Positions 1 through 11,815 of a stretch of 64,000 bases of DNA are shown piece by piece. The stretch spans positions 1,224,192-1,288,191 of the forward strand of contig NW_006921533.1 of the NCBI RefSeq assembly GCF_000340215.1. Direction: 5' to 3'. The first letter of the stretch is position 1; each line of letters opens with the position of its first letter. Both the position numbers and the translations under genes were made by a program. The notes under the pieces were generated by a model that was given only the letters and a program-made list of their open reading frames with translations, searched no databases and had not been told where the DNA came from. Source of the stretch: Pseudocercospora fijiensis CIRAD86 (Eukaryota > Ascomycota > Dothideomycetes > Mycosphaerellales > Mycosphaerellaceae).

Positions 1-3000
1 AACCTTCTATACAAGTCGGCATACTAAGTAGACTATAGACCTCTGAATTTTATTATTCGGACTATTTATATTGTCCTACGGAAGCATTCCCCTAATATAC
101 TACTTCGGAGCCTGTTTAGGATCTTTAAAGTACTATTCGGGCATTAATAGCGTACGTCTAGGTTTAGTAGGATAGTTAAGGTTGCTAGCAATGGCGTATA
201 CTGTAGCTTTCTCCTCCTTATAATGCCCCTTAACGGGCTAGCGACTCTACTTCCCCTTTAACTAGTTAAATAAAAAATGTTTCTCTAGATGCGGAAGGAG
301 CCTTTTTATTACTAACGTAAGAAGAGGCTTGTCGATGCTATATAGGTTTAGTATAACATATTTAGGGACGTCTTTACCGCTATTTAAGGCTTTAATTAGT
401 AGCTCGTTGTCCTTTAGCTAGTCCTCGACATTCGCAGAGACTACTATCTCGGTAAAGGCAGTAGGCGACGAGTTTGTAACTAGTATACAGCATTAGTATA
501 TAATAGGTTATACTGATTAGTAATACTTATATAACAGAGGTTAGGGACTATAGATCGACAACGACGTACACTATCCGAGAGTAGTAGATAAACTAATAGA
601 GTTGGTGAAATTCGCTATATATTAGGGTCGGCGGAGGTAAGAATAGGAGCGGAGAGCTACTTATACCCGCCGACCCTAACGCGAGCCGTTAGAGTTGCGT
701 TATATAACGAGTGTCTATATATACTAGCTTAACGCTAGTCGAGCACGACGGCTAAGTTATATAGTGCGGCCTATATACGAGTTAGAATAGGGCATTAGCG
801 AAGGAAATAATATACTATACGTGCGATAGAGAGGGTAAGGGGGTGCATATACATAGAACAGGTATATTAGTGCGAGTTAATAGTAAATGTTAAAGAAGGC
901 AGTAATAAGGAAAGGTAACGACCTTAAATGCCTGCCTCGTAACCGGGTCGGTTAGCGAGTCGGGCCTAACTAACTAATAAATCGACGAAGTAAGGCATCT
1001 AGCGCTTAAGTATATAATAGTTCAGTTACGCAACTAGTAACCGAAGTAATAAGGCTGTAGATAATCGTTGTAGTGTAAACCCCTATACGATAGACGGTTC
1101 TAGATATAGGACTAACAAGTCGCAGTAAACATAGTACTACGTAACAAGTAATCGAAAGTTAGTAAAGTAAATATAAGCCTATCTATAGCAGAGTTGCGAC
1201 TGCGATCGCCGGCGCGAGACGCGAGTGCTTATAAGCTACGCAATATAGCTAAATTAACCGATCTATGTCCTTATAGTAACTAACAATTATTATACGATAG
1301 CGGGTAGACTAGACCCGCTATAGTACGAGGGTACAGGCTAGTAAGGCGGTTAGTCTTAGGACCCGAGAGTAGGGCATACAGATAGTTCGAGCTAACGATC
1401 AAGATAGCATGTTTTCTATAGATGCTACTAACTCTATCGGCGGCGAAAAGGCATGTGTTTAGCTACAACGAGTAGCAAATAAAGGCATAAAACGATCGAA
1501 ATATTCTATAGATCGTGTACTAGAGTAGTAGTCTACGTAGGAGGCCGAATAAACGACCGTATATAAATCCGCGGCAACACAATATACTAGGCGTAAGGTT
1601 AAGAAGCGAGATAATAGATAACGTAATTTGCCGAACCCGCTGCCGAAGTTAGTAATAGAGGATGTAGAAGTTGCCTAGTAGGCTTAGCACCCGATTCGAT
1701 ACCGAATTAGGGCCCGAGTCGGCATTAGCAAACCCCGCGACTAGAGTAGTTCTAGTTTCTACTACTAACTAACGTCGACTTTCTACTACGCTATATATAC
1801 AACTACCGCCTTCGAGAATGCTACGTACTTAACTACCTCGCGATTAATATTCAATAGGCGGTATTACCCGCGGCCTTAGCCTATCGCCGTCGATATACTA
1901 CGCATTTTACGCTAGCGTCGAGAGGTTAATTTAGGAGTCTAGTTGGATTAGTAGCACGTTCCGATTACTATTATTGCCGGAACGCCGAAGGACGTAAGGT
2001 TACCTATACGACCTAGTATTAATAGACGAGAAATACGAAGAAAAGTTCTCTAAGGTAGTAAAGCAGATCCGTACGGTAGAGGGACAGACTGCGTTTAGGT
2101 GCCTAGTGTATAAGATTTGTTCTAATTATCGCCGACGGACGAGACGAAAAACGGTGCGCGTAACAACGCGTAGAGTCGGCGATACTAGCGATTGCGCGGA
2201 AATTGCTATATCTACGGATACTAGACTAGCGATACTAGAAGGATCTAGAGCGGTGCCGCCGTACCGCGTACTAAATAATGTATAGCAGAGCATAGTTACA
2301 GTATAAGAGCAGAACGGGAAGGTAAAACCTATATGTCGACTATATAAACTCGATTATCGCTAGCCTACAGTTAGAGGCCGCGCGTTAGTAGGAGTCGATA
2401 ACATAGACCTCGAACGATTAGTTAAGATACTGCGGGTAGATTGTAGTTTCGAAGCCGGCGTCGACGCCTTATATTAGATAAGCGACTAATATAGATACGT
2501 TCGAATTAACAACGAGCGACAGTAGAGGGCTAGTCTATCCGATACATTAGGCAGAGGCCTGCAGCTGCGATTTACAATCTATAGGCAAATTAAGGAGGCA
2601 GAACGAGCGTAAATGTGAACGTAGAAAAGCGAGATAAATAATTAATTTCACTAAGTCCGATATAGAAGTCCTACTCTAATAGTAATAGGCACCAATCTAT
2701 TTATCAAACGGAAGGCAAGATGCCCCGACTACGATAAGCACTACGCTTTAATCTTAGACATATACTAATATATAGTAAGCATATTACGTATAGCAGTCTT
2801 AAGCGCCGCGATCTCTTCCTTTATCTATTTAATCTCGGCCTATATTTAAGCACCCTAATCGCGCTATAGCGATAGCGGACTCGGGGTAGCCCGATAGTTA
2901 AGGAAAGGCTAAATCGGCTACGACTAGTAGTCGTCGTGCTAGGGTAGATTGCATATATCTAGCTAATCTAGTTAGAATTGCATCTGTCGAGTATAGGGCC

Positions 3001-3689
3001 TCTACGGTGTTATTAACCTCGAATTGGCTAAATACGCCGATAGAGATAGTTCTAACTAACCCGTGATGCTGCGAGGCGGCTTCGAAGGTGTGTATTCGAC
3101 CTAGCGGATTAGCTAACGCCGATTGATTTACCGATAAAGAATATATATCTATATATACCGTAGTAGCGACCGAGCGAGGAATAAATAGTCTAAATGCGCC
3201 GATTACTTTAGTGCAATGTCGATAGTATTGCTATATACCGTCGGCATAGACTGTAATAATTACCGCCAGACTAATAATAGCGCTAGATTAATAGTTCCCG
3301 AATCCGACTCGCGACCGAATTAGGCTAGCGTCGACAAGGTACGAAAATAGCGAATAGTCTATAGGCTACGATTATGCTTTAGCGTTAGCGGGGCATATCC
3401 GACAGGACTAATAAGCGATTATAGACGGCGACTCGGGCAGTCTATATAGGAGCAGAAGATAAAACCGCAATTTAATGCCCCCCTTTTCGTAGGGTAAACA
3501 AGTACGAAGACGCGTATAGTCTAATATATACTACGTTAGATTCGCAACAATACTACTACTCGTTATAGTATACTTAGGATAGGTCGCAACTATAAAGAAG
3601 ATAAATACAGAACTGAGTCGTTATCTAACTCGATAGAGTCGGATAGGGATACTAGATTCGAAGAAGAAAACGGGGAGGATACTCGTTTA

Positions 3690-4393
3690 TATATAGCGAC
3701 TAGTATTAGATCGAAATTCATAAAGGTAACGTACGCTAGAGCACGGTAATAGAGGACTAACGTAACTAGTATAAGGGCAAGAATAGCAAAGATCCGGCAA
3801 GGCTAAAACGGAAGCACGGCGACGATAGGGCGGATTAGAGCGACGATGCAAAGCTATTAAAACGACGTAAGAAGCGAGACAAAGGCTCAACGACTTCTAG
3901 TAAAGAACGTTTAAATCGAAAGAAGGGCTTACTCGAAGTAAGGGAGCAAATCTTGTATAACGAGACGCGTCGTGAACTATTCGCTATTACGTTAACTAGG
4001 GCCCGAGGATGTAAGACGATGTTTCCTACTACCTAAACCCTAGTATAGGTAGACGAAACAATTAAGGAGGTATATAGTAAAAACTACGATCGATTACTAG
4101 CTTTACGTACAATAGTACTATAGCTAGGTAGCTATATACTGTCGAGAGACGTAGTCTAAGCAGTCGGTAGAGATCCCGATATAATAGTATCGAGACTAAT
4201 ATTAGAATAGTTGCGAGAAGCTATACGAAAGGAGCGAGGCTATATTAACACCTATATCCGATTAACCTTAACAAACCAAGCACCGATCGCAATAACCGAT
4301 ACTCTAAAAAGGATAGTATACGCTAAGAGGATGCTCGACAACCAAATCTTCGAGTGCTACGACGAGAAACTAGTAAGACCCTCTCTAAAATAG
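3690..4393 (+). pseudogene. RIP-degraded coding remnant of unknown family
   Basis: One plus-strand frame, ending at the TAG at 4391-4393, reads as protein-like sequence for over 200 codons. It is broken only by TAA/TAG codons and has no obvious frameshift. It has a Lys/Arg-rich part (about 3780-3910) followed by a mixed, helix-like part, with an uninterrupted run at 4211-4390. The stops fit Gln or Trp codons converted by CpA to TpA changes. I do not recognise the family. It may be the C-terminal part of a transposon-borne protein or of a duplicated host gene. No reverse-transcriptase or integrase signature was seen. Confidence 0.35.
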
Positions 4394-5857
4394 CATAGTT
4401 ACTAGATAATAGCTAACGGTCGATATATACTACGCGCTACCTTAGTAAGCTTATATATAAATGTTTAGCGGGTGTGCTACTCCGGTAGGATCGGCGAGGC
4501 TAGAAGACATATATCAAATAGTACTACTATAAAGTCACTCCTTTTATAATATTGTCTACCGCTACGGTACTCGGTAGAATACTAACTGGATAGTCGATAG
4601 AGTCGCATTTAACTAAAGTTAGAGGTAAAGCGATCTAGCTAGCCCTAGATTACAAGTTAATGCACTAGCCGTTCCTAGATCGGATAACTGCGTAGAATGC
4701 GACGGATTAAGCTACTCGTAACCTTCGGTTGTCGAAAGCGTAGAAGATATACGTACGGTATATAGGCAGAGTATAGGATACCCTTAAATTATTAATAAAT
4801 AACTTCGAGAGCGTATGTAACGACATCGATACACTTATAGCAATCGACGTCGTTTTAGATTCCGACGATAAAGGCGGATCGATCGAGCGCTATAGTAAGA
4901 GTAGTCTACGAGCGCCGTGTTTCTCTTACCTACTAATATAATCGATAGGTCCTAAAGCGTCTGCCGGGCAACAATTAAGTAAACAACTTAAAGCCGGCGA
5001 CAATGCGATAGATAGGTTAGCGGAGGCGGAGGCCCTACCTAAGAAAAACGATGTTAGACTGCCTATACTATAGAGCAGTTTCTAAGCGATAGATTAGGAG
5101 CCGACGGGGGCTACTAATCCGTTTGCTTCGGTATAGGGAGGTAACGGTATAAGTGCAACTAAGACAATAGAATATAATAGAACCGAAGACAATTAATACT
5201 AAAGGTATAGATATACCGCGGTAATAGTAATAGGGAAGGATTGCGCGCTAATTACTATAAGAATAGTAGGTATTCCGACTAGTCTTATATAATAGACAAG
5301 ACTTCATTCGCGGCGGTAAGTAATCGCGTTAGGGATGTATTAGGGCTAGAAGAGGGGGAGTAGATATAGTAGGCGGATATAGAGGCGGACGGCGGCAAAG
5401 TTAAGGAGATAGTATTTAACGAGGAGACGTAGGATCGAAGAATTAGGAGATATATAGTAAAAGAGAAGAAGAAGTCGAAAGGAAACAAACGAAAGAAAGT
5501 AGAGGTATATCGCTTTAATATAGCCGTAGAGGACGAATAGAATACATTCTTGTTAACCGTAATAAATAGATGCCCTATACAATATAACGAAATCTATTAA
5601 TACTATACGAGTCGGTCGCTAAGTCGGTACTAACTTAGTATACGTAGTAGACGTATACAAATGCTAGTAGTTACCCGAGTATGCGTATAAACGTTGGATG
5701 TTAGTAGAAGCAACTATCGTATAATATACAGATCCGATAGAAAATGTAATTCAAATGCTAGTACTAGCACATGCGACGACTCGAGCCCGACTCGATATAC
5801 GAGTCGGACGGTAAAGAACAAAATTCTTAACACGAACAGATTTGCTAGAATTTCTGG

Positions 5858-5966
5858 ATCGCGACGATCCTGTTAGACAAGATCTTTAACGTGCGATCCT
5901 AAGGATCCTAAGGATCCTAAGGATCCTAAGGATCCTAAGCGATCCTGTCGATAGGATCGTCGCGAT
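5858..5966. repeat. 9-bp minisatellite inside a 14-bp inverted repeat
   Basis: Five perfect head-to-tail copies of GATCCTAAG occupy 5895-5939. They are bracketed by a perfect 14-bp inverted repeat, 5858-5871 against 5953-5966, so the segment could fold into a long stem with the minisatellite in its loop. Further partial GATCCT copies occur at the arms. Unlike the surrounding RIP-mutated DNA, the repeat copies are identical to one another, which suggests recent expansion or gene conversion. It may mark the end of a transposon; no target duplication was identified. Confidence 0.85.
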
Positions 5967-6299
5967 TGGTAAAAAAGTTTCCGTAACGTACTATAGCGGT
6001 CGCTAAGAAGTAGAAGACAGTAATAGCAAGGACCGTAGACTTTATATTAGAGCTAGGCGTATCTCTTACTTAATTAAGGACTACTATTACTTACTACAAG
6101 TACGTTAAGAGCTAATGCCGCACTTAGTTATGCCCTTGCTAGAAGGCTAACTGTGCCTATAGACCTGCCTATTACCCTATAGGCTTCGACTATTATAATC
6201 TATAGTAAGAAGCACTTCTAGTTAAACTATAACCTCCTTCTAAGCTAGACCTTCTATAGCAAGAGGTTAATAACCTTCGAGCGCGTAAAGAACAGCGTA

Positions 6300-6560
6300 C
6301 TTAGTAATAGATTAACTATAGCCGATAGTAGGCAGCATTGTTTAAATAGCAATAGCGATAGCAATAGTAACAATATTAGTATTTACTAATATAGCTAGTA
6401 CGGCAGGTACTACTGCACTATAGCGTTCTATAGCAACAATACTAATAGTATTATATATAGTAGCAATATCGATAGCAATAATACTACTAATACTACTAGT
6501 ACTAAATATAATAGTAATAGCAATCTAGCTAGTAGCTAAGAGACTAGTATAAGCTAGTAT
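6300..6560. repeat. AGC/AAT-type low-complexity tract
   Basis: This is a run of imperfect trinucleotide-like units (AGCAAT, AGTAAT, AATACT and variants) between the RIP block and the first unique DNA. It was probably once a CAG/CAA-type repeat that RIP pulled towards TAG/TAA. It encodes nothing. Confidence 0.5.
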
Positions 6561-6660
6561 ATATAGCTTCGCGTAGTTATAAGGCCGCAGGCCGTAACCC
6601 GCTTAGAAACGAGTAGATAGAACTATTACTACTACTGTAACTATTAATAATACCTCGAAT

Positions 6661-7316
6661 TTTGCTATACTACTGTTTTGCTAACAATCTTTAGCTTTAT
6701 AGTTAATAGTAGTATAGTTGCCCGGTCGGCAGTGGCCGCAGGGATCCAGAAATCGCTTCTACACGCGATTTTGTAAGGAATAGCTGATTTCGTAATCTTA
6801 TAATCTACTGGGGCTCGGGCAGCCAGCTGGGGCTCGGGGAAGTGGCCAAGAAACACTTGGCCAACGATGGCAAATCTCGAAGAAGCTTCGTGCTTGTCCG
6901 CTTGATCATCCTCTCACTGATGAGCCTTCTCATCTGTCTGCTAAGCAGCATGCCTATCCACGACACTGTCGTCCACAACATCCGTCTCAGACTGCTGCAG
7001 CATTTGTTCAAAAAGCGTGAATACGGCTGCCCGGATGACCGAGTCTAGATCTCATTAATAATTGAGCCCCGCCAATCAATTCCTCGACTCGACCGGCCGA
7101 CCTGGAGACGAATGCCCAAGGCCATGGCCCGTACTGCTGTACCTCAGCACACTGTACCTGGACAGCGGGACGGTTAAACTGCTGAGAAGCCGCAGCTTCG
7201 GACCAACGTATCGCAGACTTATCTCCTTCAATAATGCTCGCTGTAGTCGTCGTCTGCCCCAAACGCCACAATAGATCAAAGAGAACACTGGTATCCATCG
7301 TGGTCATGCAATTTCG
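6661..7316. other. Transition zone and 3' flank of VPS2, no supported gene
   Basis: Base composition becomes normal here. A 99-codon minus-strand frame starts at an ATG at 7307, just 10 bp past the VPS2 stop, and is followed by further short frames down to 6665. I recognise none of them and found no splice pattern that joins them. A short duplicated GC-rich word (GGGGCTCGGG) lies near 6810-6840. The zone most likely holds the VPS2 3' UTR and a degraded repeat edge. Confidence 0.5.
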
Positions 7317-8200
7317 TCATCTTCGTAAGCTGTCAAGTCGTGCCTGGAGGTCATCGTCGCCTGGATCGCCTGCTCCAACGGCTTGGGCAACTTTTCCATC
7401 CGCCACGGCACTCTTCTGAAGTCCTGTCGGCGTCTCGCCAAGCTGCCGTCTCTATCAGCACAATGTGCTTTCCAGCATAGCTGACGACAAGACTTACCGT
7501 CTGGCTGAGGTCGACACCTATTTCGTCAAGAACCTGGTTAACGACCTCTTCGCTATCCTCTTCGTCCTCCAGACCTGTCACATCATCGATGGCATCGTCC
7601 ATCATTTCCTGACGCTGGTCCATAATGTCGTTCTCCTTCTCAAATTCCATGGCTATTCGCTGTAGTGCCGGAAGATTCATTTGTCGGTTCATGCTGCCCA
7701 GAAGTTTCGTCGCACCTTTCATGCTCTGCATCATTTGCTCGTTGCTCCGGACAGTCTGCAGAGTTAGCGAAACGACTTGAAGTCGGTAGATTTTGGGCAT
7801 TCTACCTGGATTCGTAGTGATATTGCTTGCAATTGCGTGCGCATCTGGTAGAATTTTTGGATATATCTGGCCTGACAATCAGCCACATCTTCGCACGAAA
7901 GCAGCTCAGTCTGATGTCGTACCTTCTCGTTCGCACAAGGTCCTTTGCCTGTACCTTGACCGCGCCCATTTGACCATTCTTTGCATTCTTCTTGATGTCC
8001 TGTACCAGTTTCTTCTCTTGGTTCTCTAGCTTTGTTCGCTCACGGTCGAGTTCTCTCTGCGTCTTCTCGAGTGCTCGTTGGTGCTTGCGCAGACGCTCTG
8101 CTGGCGTCATGCGCTTGCCGAACGCCCATTCAATGATCTATCCATCGCTCATCAGCCACTGCCCGTTATCACATCCAAAGGGAACTCTGCATACATTCAT
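7317..8200 (-). CDS. VPS2: ESCRT-III subunit Vps2/CHMP2
   Basis: This is a late-acting ESCRT-III subunit that polymerises on endosomal membranes with Vps24 and recruits the Vps4 ATPase for multivesicular-body sorting. Five exons were read by eye: 8200-8195, 8137-7923, 7866-7806, 7755-7498 and 7442-7317, with introns of 50-57 bp and GT..AG ends; they sum to 221 codons plus stop, close to the family norm. The first coding exon holds only ATG AAT, and exon 2 resumes with IIEWAFGKR, the conserved Vps2 N-terminus. The basic helix 1, an acidic stretch near residues 150-165 and a C-terminal MIM1-type end (DDDLQARLDSLRR) are all present. The gene is divergent from FZO1 across about 380 bp. The identification is firm; the tiny first exon is an inference from splice sites and family conservation. 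Confidence 0.9.
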
Positions 8201-8580
8201 CGTTGTTGCTGTCCCCGACTTGGTATTGTGCAGGCTATCTGGCGGCTTCTGAGTCAGGAAAGCGCTGCTATTGGTTTCTACTGCAACGATCCTCGCTCAA
8301 TCAGCTTGTATGACTCTGGCAAGCCCTCAGCGAGTATATAGTATTGGCAGGCTACAGTATTGTTTACATTGACAAGAGCTCGAGAGTGATGGCCCAAGAG
8401 GCAGCCATAGTTCGGCGAAAGAGTGTGCCGATTGGATGCCGAGGAACGACGAGCGCATGAGATCACTCGCGACAAACAACATTTGATCTTTGGCCACTGA
8501 GACTTCACACACCCGTGCATGCCAATTGCGACCACACCCACCAACTACGAAATGAGCCAGTTTGCATACGGTACGCTGCG
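8201..8580. promoter_or_regulatory. Shared divergent promoter region VPS2/FZO1
   Basis: This is the only DNA between the VPS2 and FZO1 start codons and must carry both promoters. I saw no clear TATA box or well-known factor site. Confidence 0.5.
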
Positions 8581-11403
8581 ATGAGTGCGAACAATCCGTT
8601 TGACAAGCCCAGCGCCGGACCCTCGTCCAGCAGTGGCGGCTCCGCTGGGCGCGCTTCTGGACGCCCGCAGTATATGACTGTCGGCGCTGGCTCAAGCTCA
8701 GAAAGCGCAGCGAGGCTACAGGCGCTTCTGGACGAAGACTCAGGGTATGGAGGAAGCATCACTGGCGATGACACGATGGAGAACGCGTGGCATCCGGGTC
8801 CGACTACAGATCGATACACTCCTGCGCATACTCCTGTACGGCCCGGAGAGACCAATCCAGAGTCCGAGAATGAGCGGCGTGCACTAGCTGCCCATGTACA
8901 CCAGCTGTTCTACAACCAGAATCGTACCGCGCTAGGTCGTGCAATCAATCAGACCGTGGAGACGCTGAAGAAGCTGCAAGAGATGAATACCAAGTGGCCG
9001 GCGCACTATCCTACCGTGCAGAGACCTTCTTCTCCACCGCCCTCTAGATCGGACAAGCGACCTACTCTTTCGTATACACAGTCGACATTCGACATCGAAG
9101 ACCGCAGCGAGAACGCCTCTGCGAGACCACAGCTACCTCGGCGAGCAGACACAACGCTAGGGACACACCCTACGGCAGAATCAAGTCAAGATGCCGAGCC
9201 GAAACAGCAGCTCGCTGAGCCCAGACTGGTCACTCCGCAGCTGGCTCAGGATTTCTCAGTGTTGAAGATTGAACTGAAGATGGAAGGGTTGGCTCAATCC
9301 GATATCGTGCATTCGCTAGAGAAACAGTCTGTGGCTTCACTGTTGGACAATCAAATAAACAAGAGCGTAAGACATCTTTTTGCTTTACGAGAAAGGATCG
9401 AGGACACATCGAGCAAGGTTCTGGTAACGGGAGACTTGAACGCCGGAAAGTCGACTTTCTGCAATGCCTTACTTCGGCGCAAGATTCTACCCGAGGACCA
9501 GCAACCTTGCACAGCCATTTTCTGCGAGGTGTTGGACTGCCGAGAAAATGGAAGTATTGAAGAAGTGCATGCTATACCACACGGGATCACTTACGATCGA
9601 AACGACGAGAGCACATACCACGTCTTCGCTCTAAAACAACTTGAGGACGTCGTGATCGACAGCGACAGGTATTCGATGTGCAAGGTCTACATCAAGGACA
9701 TTCGGTCCGTCGATCAATCTCTCCTCAACAACGGCGTGGTCGATATAGCTTTGATCGATGCTCCCGGACTCAACAATGATTCTCTCAAGACCACAGCGCT
9801 GTTTGCAAGGCAGGAGGAGATTGACGTAGTCGTCTTCGTCGTGTCTGCAGCCAACCACTTCACATTATCCGCCAAGGAATTTATTTTCAACGCTGCACGG
9901 GAGAAAGCATACATGTTCATGGTAGTAAATGGCTTCGATGGTATTCGCGACAAGAAACGTTGCCAGGAGACGGTTCTGAAGCAAATTGCACACTTGAGTC
10001 CGGCTACATTCAAGGAATCTGCGGAGCTGGTTCATTTCGTGTCGAGCAACTCTATTCCTGTAGCGCCTGCTCCGGGCGGGCCTCCTGGAGACAACGCAGG
10101 AAGTGGCTCTGGTTCAAGTGGCTACTCTGACGATGATCACAACGATAAGGACAATAATGATGATGATGATGAGCCCAAAGGCAAGCATGGCGAGCCAGGC
10201 TCTCCTCCAAAAGTCAAAAAAGGCAAGGGCAAAGAAAAGGACGCCATCGACGACTTCAGTGAGCTTGAGGCTTCACTTCGTCGATTCGTGCTTGAAAAAC
10301 GTGCTCGCTCGAAGCTTGCGCCTGCGAAGACTTATCTTATGAACGTCCTGGGAGATCTCGGTACCCTCGCGAGCGTCAACAAGGATGTCGCACAAAACGA
10401 GCTGGATAGGGTGATCGAAGAGCTACGTCAATTAGAGCCGGTCTTTGAGAAGTCGAAGAAGGCACGATCGGAAGCCGATGAAAGTGTGGCGACCAATATC
10501 GAGGAGACCTCCAATGAGGTTTATAGTCTGACAAGGAATACATTGAACGACTCAATCGCGCAAGTTGCGGAAGCTGACCTTGGCGTGAGATACCCGGGTT
10601 TCTTTGGTGCCTATGCTTATGCTGAGGATCTCAAAGCGGCTATGCTCAACCAGATCACAGAGACCGTCAGGTGGTGTGAGGAACGAGCCCGCGAAAAGAC
10701 TGTTCATGGAGTCAGCAGCATCAAGAGCCTCGGCCTTCTGCATCTGGGCGATCAATACGTCGACTTGACCTTCCGCTCAGAGAAGATGTTCAAGAGCCGA
10801 CGTGACGCGCTATCGCGCCAAGTGGACTTCGAGCCCGAGCTTTGGGACTTCTTCGACATTACCAACATGTGGGAAAGACAGGAGAAGGTTGCTGGCACAA
10901 GCATGGCTGTGACAGTGGCTGGTGTCGTTGGTGGTCGAATGCTTGGTGGCGTGGGCTGGCTCGATGGCGCATTAACAGCGACAAGAGTCGTGGGTGCGAA
11001 CAACCTCCGGAGAGCTTTTGTGCCAGGTATGATCTTGGCCGTTGCCCTTGGTGTGTCGTATGCGATATCACAAATTCCGCAGTCGCTGCCGCGACGTCTG
11101 AGCGCCAAACTTGCTGCACAGCTTGCGGCTTTGGACTACACGCACTCGAACTCTCTTCGCATAAGCTCGGAAGTGCGACGAGCACTCAAATATCCTGCCG
11201 ATAAACTTCGCGAAGGTCTGCAGCGCAACATGGAGCATCTTCAGGAGAAGAAGCGCGAAACGGTCAAGATCCAAAGCGAGAACGAGGTGGCCAGGAAATA
11301 CTTCGGCAATCTTGTGCGGGAGAGCAACGACATCCGCAGTAGAGTGGAACGGGTAGACCTCGAAGGTCCTGCTCCTGGCATCGCTGCCAGTTACGATATG
11401 TGA
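8581..11403 (+). CDS. FZO1: Mitofusin, mitochondrial outer-membrane fusion GTPase
   Basis: This dynamin-family GTPase of the outer mitochondrial membrane drives mitochondrial tethering and fusion. It is a single exon of 940 codons; the ATG at 8581 is the first ATG of the frame, because the open frame upstream begins with GTG. The first 200 residues are low-complexity and Ser/Pro-rich. The GTPase motifs are clear: GDLNAGKS at about 284-291, the T of PCTAI, DAPG at 393-396, and NGFD at 450-453 in the G4 place, where many GTPases have NKxD. A Ser/Asp-rich then Lys-rich insert follows near residues 506-560. Two hydrophobic segments at about 775-795 and 812-832 form the membrane hairpin, followed by a C-terminal coiled coil. 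It is longer than yeast Fzo1 (about 855 residues), mostly through the N-terminus and the charged insert. Confidence 0.93.
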   Translation: MSANNPFDKPSAGPSSSSGGSAGRASGRPQYMTVGAGSSSESAARLQALLDEDSGYGGSITGDDTMENAWHPGPTTDRYTPAHTPVRPGETNPESENERRALAAHVHQLFYNQNRTALGRAINQTVETLKKLQEMNTKWPAHYPTVQRPSSPPPSRSDKRPTLSYTQSTFDIEDRSENASARPQLPRRADTTLGTHPTAESSQDAEPKQQLAEPRLVTPQLAQDFSVLKIELKMEGLAQSDIVHSLEKQSVASLLDNQINKSVRHLFALRERIEDTSSKVLVTGDLNAGKSTFCNALLRRKILPEDQQPCTAIFCEVLDCRENGSIEEVHAIPHGITYDRNDESTYHVFALKQLEDVVIDSDRYSMCKVYIKDIRSVDQSLLNNGVVDIALIDAPGLNNDSLKTTALFARQEEIDVVVFVVSAANHFTLSAKEFIFNAAREKAYMFMVVNGFDGIRDKKRCQETVLKQIAHLSPATFKESAELVHFVSSNSIPVAPAPGGPPGDNAGSGSGSSGYSDDDHNDKDNNDDDDEPKGKHGEPGSPPKVKKGKGKEKDAIDDFSELEASLRRFVLEKRARSKLAPAKTYLMNVLGDLGTLASVNKDVAQNELDRVIEELRQLEPVFEKSKKARSEADESVATNIEETSNEVYSLTRNTLNDSIAQVAEADLGVRYPGFFGAYAYAEDLKAAMLNQITETVRWCEERAREKTVHGVSSIKSLGLLHLGDQYVDLTFRSEKMFKSRRDALSRQVDFEPELWDFFDITNMWERQEKVAGTSMAVTVAGVVGGRMLGGVGWLDGALTATRVVGANNLRRAFVPGMILAVALGVSYAISQIPQSLPRRLSAKLAAQLAALDYTHSNSLRISSEVRRALKYPADKLREGLQRNMEHLQEKKRETVKIQSENEVARKYFGNLVRESNDIRSRVERVDLEGPAPGIAASYDM

Positions 11404-11815
11404 ATGAGTTCTTTTCCTTGAGTAAGCAGGGAAGCATGAGATGGCGTTTAAAATGGGCGCTGAACTTGGGCAGAGAGTCGAGACCCGAGACACACAGATT
11501 ATGAAGATATCCACTTGGCGGCTCTGGCGAATTGCATATAGACGTACTCTTCTCAGCTACGTAGTTTCAGAACTCAGACATCGTAATCATCCGTATCCAC
11601 GTCCATGCTGCATGATCCCAATTGTGTGGTTGCTCGAGTCCAAGGTCACGCCCCACATCAGCCTCACATGTTTTATACCTCACTTTTAGAATCTACCTAC
11701 GTAGCCTTATTAATAATCTGACCCCTTCACCTCTGACCTCAACATCTCAACCGACATGTAACGTACCACCGAACGCTGCGCCGACTGCGCGCTGCCAACA
11801 GCACCAACAATCATC
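11404..11815. other. FZO1 3' flank and promoter of the lipase-like gene
   Basis: No gene is visible. The last 130 bp before the next start codon are C/A-rich, as is usual for fungal leaders. Confidence 0.5.

Larger units (their letters stand above)
1..6660. repeat. RIP-mutated repeat block, left edge of gene island
   Basis: This stretch is dominated by TA, with TpG and CpA rare but CpG common, which is the footprint of RIP in Pezizomycotina (C to T in CpA on either strand). No long open frame exists. Several stretches still look like former coding DNA with in-frame TAG/TAA where Trp or Gln codons would be, for example a minus-strand stretch near 60-470 and a plus-strand one near 3690-4393. 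I could not match any of it to a known transposon family. Normal base composition returns between about 6560 and 6800. Confidence 0.85.

Noticed and set aside
5895..5939. Possible CRISPR-like or telomere-like repeat
   Set aside because: The 9-bp units have no spacers and are not TTAGGG; it is a plain minisatellite.
1..6660. LTR retrotransposon reading of the left block
   Set aside because: I found no YxDD, integrase or protease motif and no paired LTR within the window, so a family name is not justified.
7008..7307. 99-codon minus-strand frame with a true ATG just after VPS2
   Set aside because: No recognised domain and it sits in the expected VPS2 3' UTR; left as part of the transition zone.
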